DNA of 64,000 nucleotides from Pseudomonas sp. KK4 (GTDB lineage Bacteria; Pseudomonadota; Gammaproteobacteria; Pseudomonadales; Pseudomonadaceae). A program made the position numbers and the translations under genes. The stretch lies in the NCBI RefSeq assembly GCF_001984065.1, contig NZ_LYVP01000022.1, positions 1-64,000 of the forward strand. Reading direction: 5' to 3'. Shown in pieces: positions 35,714 to 43,824 of this stretch; the first letter of the stretch is position 1; every line of letters starts with the position of its first letter. The notes below the pieces were generated by a model. It did not search any database. It had not been told where the DNA came from and saw only the letters and a list, made by a program, of their open reading frames with translations.

Positions 35714-37150
35714 TCACTCCGGGAGAGCGAACTCCAATTGTGGCCGCTCCTTATCAGCAATTTTTTCCTTTGCAACCAGGATCCGATCCTTCATCAACCG
35801 GGCCACGGCCTCAAATACAGGCACGGCAACCGAGTTTCCAAACTGACGATACGCTTGCGTATCAGATACGGGAATCACGAATTTGCTTTCACTTGGCTTA
35901 TCGAACCCCATCAAGCGAGAGCACTCACGCGGCGTCAATCTACGAGGACGATTGAGCTGATTCAGCTCGCTGTCAAAGTCCAAACTATCCACAAACCCTC
36001 GATCAACCAGAATCTCCGACCCATCCTTGTGATATCTCGCAGAGAGGGTACGAGCCACATCGTTTGGACGGGTTAAGCCGAAACCGAAGCCATTCCCCTT
36101 CTCACGATGCTTTTCGGCATACCGGTAGAGGTAGTCCCAAAGCTTCGGAGTGAGGATGTATTTGTCGTCCACTTCTTTATCGAGCAAATCACCGAAGCTA
36201 GGTCGTTGCTTGGGTATCAGCTTGCTGATGTCACTCAACGTGAAGCCTTGATGGACGTTCAGATCACGACGGAAGCCAACCAAAACGATGCGTTCACGAT
36301 GCTGCGGAACGAAGTGTTTCGCATCGATAACTTTGGGATCTGAACCTTTCGGGGCGTTTACATCTGCAACCTCGTAACCCAGCTCATCCAGAGCTTCGCA
36401 AATGATCCGGAAGGTATTGCCCTTGTCATGGCTCTTCAGGTTCTTCACGTTTTCGAGCAGAAATGCGGCTGGACGTTTGGCAGCGATAATTCGCGCCACA
36501 TCGAAAAAAAGAGTGCCTTGGGTTTCACATTCGAAACCGTGCTTGCGCCCCAGGGAATTCTTTTTGGAAACGCCCGCAAGTGAGAATGGCTGGCACGGAA
36601 AACCCGCCAACAAGACATCGTGATCAGGAATTTCGCGGTCGATGTTTTTGTACGCTTCGTCTTCACTAATCTCGGGCTTGTCCGACAAGGTGACCGAGCG
36701 AATATCCAGATTGAAGCGATGGCGAACCGGATCGCAGAAGTGATTGGCTTTGTAGGTTTTGACTGCGTACTTGTTCCATTCGGACGTGAATAGACACTCA
36801 CCGCCTATGGCTTCAAAACCTTTTCGGATGCCGCCGATGCCGGCGAATAGGTCGATGAAGGTAAAGGAGGGCTTGTGATTCAGACGCTTCGGAAGCAACG
36901 CCTCCAAGCGGGTGAACTCAATGTGAGAAAGCTTTGGCGAGGCCTTTCCTTTGACCCAGCGATTAATGGTTTCCCGGCACCAATGAGTAGGGCTGACATC
37001 GTTAAGAATTTCAGCAAGCTGTCCTTGATCATAAATCTCAAGAAGCTTGTTCAGCAGCACCAGGTCGGTCGCAGGATGGGTTTCAGACTCATGGAAGCCC
37101 GAACCGGTTTCGCTCAAGGATTCAAAGGAGGGTGTTTCAAATAGATTCAT
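35714..37150 (-). CDS. dcm: DNA (cytosine-5) methyltransferase, Dcm/M.EcoRII type
   Basis: Methylates the inner cytosine of CCWGG, protecting against the EcoRII-type enzyme. 478 residues from [14 protein letters not shown] (M.EcoRII 477). The N-terminal region of about 95 residues includes a helix-turn-helix-like [18 protein letters not shown]. The C5-methylase motifs follow: I ([15 protein letters not shown]), IV with the catalytic Cys ([11 protein letters not shown]), VI (LLENVKN), VIII ([11 protein letters not shown]), IX ([14 protein letters not shown]) and X ([16 protein letters not shown]). Two perfect inverted repeats lie just before the start. First gene of the restriction-modification set. 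Confidence 0.97.
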   Translation of the reverse strand: MNLFETPSFESLSETGSGFHESETHPATDLVLLNKLLEIYDQGQLAEILNDVSPTHWCRETINRWVKGKASPKLSHIEFTRLEALLPKRLNHKPSFTFIDLFAGIGGIRKGFEAIGGECLFTSEWNKYAVKTYKANHFCDPVRHRFNLDIRSVTLSDKPEISEDEAYKNIDREIPDHDVLLAGFPCQPFSLAGVSKKNSLGRKHGFECETQGTLFFDVARIIAAKRPAAFLLENVKNLKSHDKGNTFRIICEALDELGYEVADVNAPKGSDPKVIDAKHFVPQHRERIVLVGFRRDLNVHQGFTLSDISKLIPKQRPSFGDLLDKEVDDKYILTPKLWDYLYRYAEKHREKGNGFGFGLTRPNDVARTLSARYHKDGSEILVDRGFVDSLDFDSELNQLNRPRRLTPRECSRLMGFDKPSESKFVIPVSDTQAYRQFGNSVAVPVFEAVARLMKDRILVAKEKIADKERPQLEFALPE

Positions 37151-37178
37151 GAGCCCGAAATTCCTCTGGGTCAAAGCT

Positions 37179-37230
37179 GTGACGAATGGTCACCATTCTA
37201 GCCCTGTAAATTTCAAAGTAAATGAAATTT
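37179..37230. promoter_or_regulatory. Two inverted repeats upstream of dcm (candidate operators)
   Basis: GTGAC-GAATG-GTCAC (37179-37193) and AAATTTCA-AAGTAAA-TGAAATTT (37208-37230), both perfect, 29-80 bases before the dcm start. M.EcoRII is known to repress its own gene through an operator with an inverted repeat; by analogy the N-terminal HTH-like part of this Dcm could bind here. Inference only. Confidence 0.5.
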
Positions 37231-37380
37231 GCTGGGTGTAATGAGATGAAACGTAGCTAGCCAGATTGGTACAAGGATAAAACAATCAAGACCAAATACT
37301 GGATATGCATACAGGATAATTTAACCACTACCATTGTCCAGATTTCATTTTGTTTCGTCGTGGAGGTGGTATGAGAGGTA
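37231..37380. other. AT-rich spacer between dcm and the BRO leader
   Basis: Together with the operators and the leader this completes the 579-base gap between dcm and the BRO gene. It probably contains the divergent promoters. No coding frame is apparent. Confidence 0.4.
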
Positions 37381-37729
37381 GCGGGTTGACGACTCCTTCC
37401 TGCTCCATTTACCCTCGGTTCCGAGCCTAAGAAACTCTACAAACCAGAGCGGTCCTCCGCACCCGATAGTCATGCGGCTTTTTTTCGTCTGCGGTTTCTC
37501 TACGCCTGCGAAAAAGTCCCGTTATGTCGGGAGTGGGCGAATATAAGACCCGAAAGGGGAATATGTCCGGCCCGTCTCTGGTGGGTTTCTTAGCTCCCGA
37601 CACCCTTAACGAATGCCCTAAGAAAGCAGCCAGAGGTAAAGGAAATGCCTGACTATCGGACCTTCACGATGAAGGTGAATCGTCGTACCCACAGTTCCAA
37701 TCCCACGCTTCCGTTCCTGGAGGCACGCC
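37380..37729 (+). ncRNA. Long structured leader upstream of the BRO-N gene
   Basis: The ~350 bases before the BRO gene contain complementary segments. TGTCGGGAG (37525-37533) pairs perfectly with CTCCCGACA (37594-37602). The same TGTCGGGA can instead pair with TCCCG just before it (37517-37521), giving two exclusive folds. A T-rich tract (GCGGCTTTTTTTCG) occurs near 37470. No frame without stops covers the region. It looks like a regulatory leader or small RNA; I recall similar leaders before small Pseudomonas genes but cannot name a family. Its true 5' end is unknown. Confidence 0.4.
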
Positions 37730-38239
37730 ATGACTGATGCACCCAAACCTGCCCGCTTCGCCCGACACAATTCCCATCTGCATGCCCTGCTTTTAGAGAA
37801 CCAGGCCTGGTTCTGTGCGCAGGACCTGGGGCGAATGATGGGTCAACACCTTGATGAACGTACGACGCGCAAGCTCGATGCGGACCAGCGACAGATGATG
37901 CTCGTCAATTTGTACGGCATCACGAAAGAGCGTTTGATGGTGAGTGAGTCAGGCCTGTATGCATTGTTGATTTATTACTACTGTCCTGAGAATCGATTGC
38001 TGCGTGAGTGGCTGACGCATCAGGTGGTGCCTGCGCTGCGGGATGCGCAGCCGTCACGCATGGTAGAGCGTCCGACGCTGAGCGTTCTCGATTGGCCGAA
38101 GATGTCGTTGTGCATGTTGCATTGGCAGGATGAGCCGTGGATTCGGTTGCGGGATATGCCGTGTGTGTTGGCGGATGATCCGTTCAATCGACAGGAATCC
38201 TGGTGGCGGAAGGCGTCTCGGTTGATGCGTGGATTCTGA
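37730..38239 (+). CDS. BRO-N domain (phage antirepressor-like) protein
   Basis: 169 residues. Residues about 10-110 resemble the BRO-N/antirepressor domain (FCAQDLGRMMGQHLDERTTRKLDADQRQ, SESGLYALLIYYYCPENRLLREWLTHQVVPALR). The remaining 60 residues do not match a known C-terminal domain. BRO-N proteins bind DNA and in phages act as antirepressors. RBS GGAGG six bases before the ATG. Stands alone between the restriction genes (divergent) and the MORC-Z1 operon (same strand, 454 bases downstream); a regulatory role for the island is possible. Confidence 0.8.
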   Translation: MTDAPKPARFARHNSHLHALLLENQAWFCAQDLGRMMGQHLDERTTRKLDADQRQMMLVNLYGITKERLMVSESGLYALLIYYYCPENRLLREWLTHQVVPALRDAQPSRMVERPTLSVLDWPKMSLCMLHWQDEPWIRLRDMPCVLADDPFNRQESWWRKASRLMRGF

Positions 38240-38693
38240 GTGCTCGAATGCATCAATTGATCCGTTGCTTAAGCTTTCAATAAGCGGATTTTTTCTGCGC
38301 TAATTGCTGCACACTGAATCGCAACTTCACAAGCTCAATACAATTCGGCTCTCCACCGCCCTAATCGATTTCACCCAAATGCCGACGCTGCCCACCTCGC
38401 CCCCCCTCAACACAAAATGACTGACGAGGTATCTGTATCCAGTAAGGCTTGCATCAGAGTTGGGATGTTGCGTTAGCTTTGGTGATCGAGCACAGGCTCG
38501 TTCCCACACGTAGGCGCCTGCGAACAGCCAAAAAGGCAATTTGCTACTATATTCGGATTTAAAGTGGCAGATGTCAGATTCGAAGGCTATCAATAGGCGC
38601 CAACGTTTCAGGTTTGCTTGAGCTGATCGAAGACAAAAAAATCTTAGGCAGGGGCTTTTCCCCAGCGTCTTGTGGCGAATGAAGTGGGGAAAC
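38240..38693. other. Gap between BRO gene and the ATPase operon
   Basis: 454 bases. An imperfect hairpin ATCCG(TT)GCTTA...TAAGC-GGAT with a following T run (38260-38295) may terminate the BRO transcript. A decayed REP-like piece, GAGCACAGGCTCGTTCCCAC, is at 38489-38508. The promoter of the four-gene operon should lie in 38510-38690. No gene is convincing here. Confidence 0.5.
38260..38295 (+). terminator. Probable terminator after the BRO gene
   Basis: Stem GCTTA/TAAGC extended by ATCC/GGAT with a small bulge, followed by TTTTTT, 20 bases after the BRO stop codon. Confidence 0.55.
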
Positions 38694-40160
38694 ATGAGAC
38701 ATAAAAAAAATCCTCCTGATGCGTCTGCGCTGATGACGTCAGCGCGTAGCTTTGGGAACTACGACCTGTCGAGCGCACTTGCGGATCTTCTCGACAATAG
38801 CATTAAGGCAAAAGCCTGCTGCATCGATATAAAGTGCATCCGAAAGGATGATGGGTCTGAGGTTAGAATTCTGGACGACGGATCCGGAATGACTGAGGAC
38901 GAACTTCACCGGGCGATGAAGCCAGCCAGCACCAATCCCAGTGAGGAGCGAGCTCCTGATGACCTCGGACGGTTCGGATGGGGCATGAAGTCCGCATCCC
39001 TATCACAATGCCGACATTTGACCGTCGTCACCAGACAGAATGGCGCCCTTTCTGGAGCGTCTTGGAACTTGGATGATATTGCCGACTGGAAGATGGGAAT
39101 CCTTGAATCCCATGAGATCAAAGCTCTAGCCAATCAGCAACTGCTTGAACACGATGGGACGGAGATCATCTGGCGGGTGTGCGATAGATTGTCCGAATAT
39201 GGTCAGGTTGGCGGCAAGGGATTCAATGATCTGGTAGCGCATGCCCAGAAACAGCTGTCGCTCATCTTCCATCGTTACCTGGCAGGTGAGGAAGGCCTTC
39301 GGAAGCTCAGAATCACTTTCAACGGTAGCGCGCTGAAGCCGATAGATCCTTTCTTGCGCCTCCATGATGCGACGCAGGCCCAACCGAAGGAAACGCTTAA
39401 CCTAAATGGCCAGCCTATTGAAGTGCAGGCTTTCATCCTACCGCACTATTCTAAGATTACTGCGGGGGAACACGACCAGCTCAGTGGTGAAGAAGGTTTA
39501 GTTCGCAATCAAGGCTTTTATGTCTATAGACAGCACCGTCTCATCATACACGGCACCTGGTTTCGATTGGTGAGGCACGGTGAGTTGTCTCAACTTGTCC
39601 GAATCGCCGTCAACATCCCCAACTCCCTCGATGCGATATGGAAGATCACGCTCGACAAGGCAGACGCGCAGCTTCCTTCGGGGCTCAAGAGCCGTTTGAA
39701 AGACATCGTCGGCGGGCTCAAGAGCAGATCAGGAAAAGTATTTCAGTCACGCGGGGGACGCATCCGCGAAGGAGCTGGAAAAACGTCAATCTGGGCGAAA
39801 TATGTGCGAAACGGTGAGGTCCGCTACTATGTCAACCGAGAGCATCCGCTTATCGCCGGTATGCTAGAGGACGAGGATAGAAATAGAGCCAAAGCCTTTG
39901 CGGCAGCGCTCGGAGTCATCGAAGACTACTTTCCAATTGTAAGTATTGGCGAAGACTATTCGTCTCGTCCAGAAATGATGAATCAGGGAGTACTAGACAA
40001 GGAAAGGTTCCTCGAAAACCTCGACACAGCCCTCCCCTCTCTGCTGCTCCACTCAGGAGGCGATATGAAAGCGTTGCGTGAACTCCTGACATCAACTGAA
40101 CCGTGGGCCAGTCAAACCGACATCGTCTTAAAACACATAAAGAATAAGGGGTGGTTGTAA
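38694..40160 (+). CDS. MORC/MutL-like GHKL ATPase
   Basis: 488 residues from MRHKKNPPDASALMTSARSF, with GGGGA seven bases before the ATG. Bergerat-fold motifs: ALADLLDNSIKA (residues 28-39), ILDDGSGM (59-66) and LGRFGWGMKSASLSQ (91-105). This is the GHKL ATPase that Iyer and Aravind described in bacterial restriction-modification-like loci as relatives of eukaryotic MORC proteins; it is thought to act as an ATP-driven DNA-clamping or loop-forming subunit. First gene of the operon; the next gene starts directly after its stop codon. Confidence 0.9.
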   Translation: MRHKKNPPDASALMTSARSFGNYDLSSALADLLDNSIKAKACCIDIKCIRKDDGSEVRILDDGSGMTEDELHRAMKPASTNPSEERAPDDLGRFGWGMKSASLSQCRHLTVVTRQNGALSGASWNLDDIADWKMGILESHEIKALANQQLLEHDGTEIIWRVCDRLSEYGQVGGKGFNDLVAHAQKQLSLIFHRYLAGEEGLRKLRITFNGSALKPIDPFLRLHDATQAQPKETLNLNGQPIEVQAFILPHYSKITAGEHDQLSGEEGLVRNQGFYVYRQHRLIIHGTWFRLVRHGELSQLVRIAVNIPNSLDAIWKITLDKADAQLPSGLKSRLKDIVGGLKSRSGKVFQSRGGRIREGAGKTSIWAKYVRNGEVRYYVNREHPLIAGMLEDEDRNRAKAFAAALGVIEDYFPIVSIGEDYSSRPEMMNQGVLDKERFLENLDTALPSLLLHSGGDMKALRELLTSTEPWASQTDIVLKHIKNKGWL

Positions 40161-42848
40161 ATGTTTGACAGCGAACTTGCGTATTTCCGCTCGGTTATCA
40201 ATAAGCAATATGGAGAGGAAATTGCCTTAGGACAAGGCTTACCCGAAAGTGCGATCACTTCGGTCGTTCGCGACGGCCCGTTTAAGCACATTGATGAATC
40301 AGCCATCAATACTATTATTCGCGAGTTGGAAGCAAACTTTACGGTTACCCAGAAGCGGGGAGCGGTTATTACAAAAGGCCATAGGCCTTGGCTCACTACA
40401 ATTAGGCCAGAACTTGACTCCTATTATTGGAACCGCCTTCGTAAATACTACCTCGAGACGGGTATTCTCCCGTCGCACGTACTTGCTACTCTCGACTCCG
40501 ACACGGATGAAATTCTCGACCGATGCGGCAATCCGAAAGATGAATCCTATGGCGCAATTCGCGGCATGGTCATGGGAAATGTCCAATCGGGGAAGACCAC
40601 CAACTACTCTGCTCTAATCTGTAAAGCAGCCGACGCAGGCTACCGTGTAATTGTCCTGCTCGCTGGGATAACCAATTCGCTGCGCGCCCAGACGCAAGAA
40701 CGAATTGATGAGACATTCATTGGCAAGGTCTCGATGTTTGGTGCAGCTGCACAACAGTCGCTACCCATCCAGAATTATGCAGCGACGCGACGAATTCCTT
40801 CCTACGGCACAACTCGGGTAGCCGATTTCTCCAGCGGCAGGGACGGAATTTATTTCGACCTGTCGGGACATCAGGAGCCGATGATTTTCATAACAAAAAA
40901 AAATAAGTCCATCCTTGAACGTCTCGCACACTGGATAGAGAAGCAAGGAGAGACCGGCGGCTATGACTTGCCACTACTGCTGATCGACGACGAAGCAGAC
41001 AATGCATCTATCAACACAGCTAGTGACCCCAAGCGCACTACAGCCATCAACGGCGTCATTCGGCAGATTCTGTCGCGTTTCCCTCGTTCGGCATATGTCG
41101 GCTATACCGCTACACCGTTCGCCAACATATTCATCGATCCGGAAACGACAGAGGAAATGGAAACAGATGATCTTTTTCCTGGAAACTTTATCAAGGCACT
41201 TGATCCGCCTACCAATTATGTAGGTTCACATCGGATTTTCCGCGAGGGCGGTGACTTACTTCCGAGTATGGTCAGAGTAATCGATGACTATCGGTCGCTT
41301 CTGCCGTTGAAACACAAAAGTGGAGACAATGTTGCCGATATCCCAAATAGCCTGCGCCATGCGATCCGTGTCTTTTGCATAACCAGGACCTTAAGGGTGC
41401 TTCAAGATAAGGGCACAGCACACTGCTCAATGATGATCAACGTTAGTCGATTCAATGCCATCCAGGACAAAATTCTCGGACTCGTTTATGAATATCTTAC
41501 GGAGATCAAAGACGCGGTTTCAGTCCATGCGTCGCTTCCGTTTGATGAGATCAACGATGACATAATGAATGATCTCGAAAATAGTTTCATGGTCGAATTC
41601 AGTAACAGTGGATTCAATTGGAACGATCTACTTGAAGTCCTCAATGAGGGCGTACAGTCCATCGAAGTCCGGACTGTCAATATGCGGGGCGGGAAGCTCG
41701 ATTACTCACTGCACAAATCAGAAGGTCTGCATGTCATCGCCATCGGCGGCCTTGCGCTTTCTCGCGGCTTAACGCTCGAAGGACTTACAGTCTCCTACCT
41801 CCTGCGGAACGCCTCTGCCAGCGACACCCTTATGCAAATGGCGCGCTGGTTCGGCTACCGACCCGGTTACGAGAAATATTGCCGTCTCTATTTGCCACAG
41901 GTCTCCTTCGATCACTACGAATTTGTAGACGAGGCGACAGAAGAATTGAGAAGTGAAATCAAGCGCATGCAGGCCGCAGACCGCACGCCGCGCGATTTCG
42001 GCCTAAAAGTCCGACAGAGCCCACTCGCCATCCGGGTAACCGCTGCAAACAAGATGCGAACGGCCGAGAAACTCAAAATTGCGCAGGACTATTCCGCACG
42101 TCATATCGAGGGTTTCGCACTTCCAAATGATCCTGTCATCGGTAGGGCACATCGCAACGCGGTCGAAGAGTTTCTCACCGCGCTCGGAAACCCTACTGAA
42201 ATGCACAAGGGCTACATTCGCTGGGCCGCAAGCGGTCGTGACGTACTGGATATCATGCGCGAATTCCGTTTCGTGGATCATCCTGACCTCTCCGTAATTT
42301 CCGATACCTCCCTTCTTGGAGACTATATTCAGGACCGCATTACGGATGAACTCGAAAAATGGGACGTGGTGCTTCCCATGCGCCAGTCAGGCGACTCCAT
42401 TTCATTTGCTGGTCAGAAGGTCAATCCAAGGTCTAGGGATCAAGGAACAGTTCAGAAGGGTACCTATCGAGTGTATGGCAGCAAGAACCGCGTAGCCGAT
42501 CCCGCGGATTCGCTGATCGGCCTGTCCGAATTACAGAAGGCGGCGGCGGATGTGGCTTATCGGGCTGAAACTTACAAGAGGGAACGCGCCGCTTGCTCCG
42601 TACGCGAACGACCTATGATGCTGGTGCATGTCATCAGTGCGAAGCTGCGCGATGACCGAAAAGATTGTGACAACACTCTCAAGCTTGATGATCTCATTGT
42701 CACGCTGTCCTTCTGCATGCCCGAGACCAGTAAACCCGCCAAAGAAAGAACCTACCAAGTAAACGCTGTCTATCGACAGCAACTTGAGCAATTTGCCGCG
42801 GAAGATGACGATGACGCCGAAGCGATGATGGAGGCACAGGATGCTTAG
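40161..42848 (+). CDS. Z1-domain helicase-like protein
   Basis: 895 residues. It has the signature motifs of the Z1 superfamily of helicase-like ATPases: Walker A GNVQSGKT (139-146), DDEAD (276-280) as Walker B, VGYTATPFANIF (313-324), and a motif VI-like segment QMARWFGYRPGYE (about 559-571) following GGLALSRGLTLEGL. Z1 proteins occur next to MORC-like ATPases in predicted defence loci and are presumed to translocate on DNA. Starts immediately after the ATPase stop; its end overlaps the next gene by eight bases. Confidence 0.9.
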   Translation: MFDSELAYFRSVINKQYGEEIALGQGLPESAITSVVRDGPFKHIDESAINTIIRELEANFTVTQKRGAVITKGHRPWLTTIRPELDSYYWNRLRKYYLETGILPSHVLATLDSDTDEILDRCGNPKDESYGAIRGMVMGNVQSGKTTNYSALICKAADAGYRVIVLLAGITNSLRAQTQERIDETFIGKVSMFGAAAQQSLPIQNYAATRRIPSYGTTRVADFSSGRDGIYFDLSGHQEPMIFITKKNKSILERLAHWIEKQGETGGYDLPLLLIDDEADNASINTASDPKRTTAINGVIRQILSRFPRSAYVGYTATPFANIFIDPETTEEMETDDLFPGNFIKALDPPTNYVGSHRIFREGGDLLPSMVRVIDDYRSLLPLKHKSGDNVADIPNSLRHAIRVFCITRTLRVLQDKGTAHCSMMINVSRFNAIQDKILGLVYEYLTEIKDAVSVHASLPFDEINDDIMNDLENSFMVEFSNSGFNWNDLLEVLNEGVQSIEVRTVNMRGGKLDYSLHKSEGLHVIAIGGLALSRGLTLEGLTVSYLLRNASASDTLMQMARWFGYRPGYEKYCRLYLPQVSFDHYEFVDEATEELRSEIKRMQAADRTPRDFGLKVRQSPLAIRVTAANKMRTAEKLKIAQDYSARHIEGFALPNDPVIGRAHRNAVEEFLTALGNPTEMHKGYIRWAASGRDVLDIMREFRFVDHPDLSVISDTSLLGDYIQDRITDELEKWDVVLPMRQSGDSISFAGQKVNPRSRDQGTVQKGTYRVYGSKNRVADPADSLIGLSELQKAAADVAYRAETYKRERAACSVRERPMMLVHVISAKLRDDRKDCDNTLKLDDLIVTLSFCMPETSKPAKERTYQVNAVYRQQLEQFAAEDDDDAEAMMEAQDA

Positions 42849-43824
42849 TGAATGGAAAACGATCGTCCCGCCGCTTGAGCCAGGCTTTTACAACATACGA
42901 CTTGCCGACAGCAGCCATCCACTCGACTTCAGGATTGGTCGCGACTTTCATGGATGTTTTATCTTCCAGCTCGATGTCCACTGTGCGGAACCCAGGGTGA
43001 TTGAACTGCCGAAAATGTCGGCAGTGACCTGTGAGGTCCATTCCGTGGCCGCCGGGCGCGTAAGATTGGTGCTAAGTCTGAGTGATGCAGCCGATTTCCG
43101 AAATTTCGCCCTTATGTGCAAGAGCCTCATGCTTGCGACCGATCAAATATCACCAACACAGTCTGGAAAGGGACTGCTGCTGGCAATCAAGGAGATCCAC
43201 CGATGGCAGGAAATGCTGCGCCATACGGCCGAACGCCTACTGTCAAAAAGCGAGAGGATTGGCTTGGTTGGCGAACTGCTGTTTCTTCGAGATATTCTTA
43301 GTGAGCGTATCGGCTGGAGTGTAGCCATCAAGTGCTGGAATGGCCCTAGCGGTCATGAGCAAGATTTTGTAATCGCCGGAACCATTTTAGAGGTCAAGAC
43401 TCAGGTGGTAACGGCCGACCGGCGCATCCGGATTTCTTCCGAGGACCAACTCGATCCGGTTCAGGGACTTATTCTGCTCTGCAATCAAGGCATCGCTCCA
43501 CTTCCATCGGCGGCCCCGTCGGCTCGAACTCTCAATACATTGATCTTAGAGATTCGAGATGCTATTGCCGAGGCTTGCCCAATCGCGCTAGAACTTTTTG
43601 AGATAGGTTTGTTGGATGCGGGATATCAAGAACGGCCGGAATATGACGAGGAAAGTTGGATTCTCGTTGATCGTATTTTCTATGAAGTGACGGGTGAATT
43701 TCCTCGTATCGAGCGTATGGATCTCCGGCCCGGCGTAGAGATGGTTAACTACAGCATTCGCGTGAGCGACTGCACGCCCTTCATTATCAACCATGATGAT
43801 GTCTTCGAGAGAATCGAATTATGA
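42841..43824 (+). CDS. PD-(D/E)XK-motif protein (putative nuclease of the MORC-Z1 system)
   Basis: 327 residues. Putative active site: E145 in GLVGELLFLRD, D175 in HEQDFVIAG, and E184-x-K186 in TILEVKT, a complete PD-(D/E)XK arrangement. This matches the protein annotated DUF4420/PD-(D/E)XK-motif family in such operons. It overlaps the Z1 gene by eight bases and the AIPR gene by four (ATGA), so the proteins are probably made together. Expected role: the cleaving subunit; not shown here. Confidence 0.88.
   Translation: MLSEWKTIVPPLEPGFYNIRLADSSHPLDFRIGRDFHGCFIFQLDVHCAEPRVIELPKMSAVTCEVHSVAAGRVRLVLSLSDAADFRNFALMCKSLMLATDQISPTQSGKGLLLAIKEIHRWQEMLRHTAERLLSKSERIGLVGELLFLRDILSERIGWSVAIKCWNGPSGHEQDFVIAGTILEVKTQVVTADRRIRISSEDQLDPVQGLILLCNQGIAPLPSAAPSARTLNTLILEIRDAIAEACPIALELFEIGLLDAGYQERPEYDEESWILVDRIFYEVTGEFPRIERMDLRPGVEMVNYSIRVSDCTPFIINHDDVFERIEL

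Noticed and set aside
37385..37425. Possible tRNA 3' end in TTGACGACTCCTTCCTGCTCCA
   Set aside because: The T-arm and acceptor cannot be folded and no upstream cloverleaf exists, so it was left within the leader.
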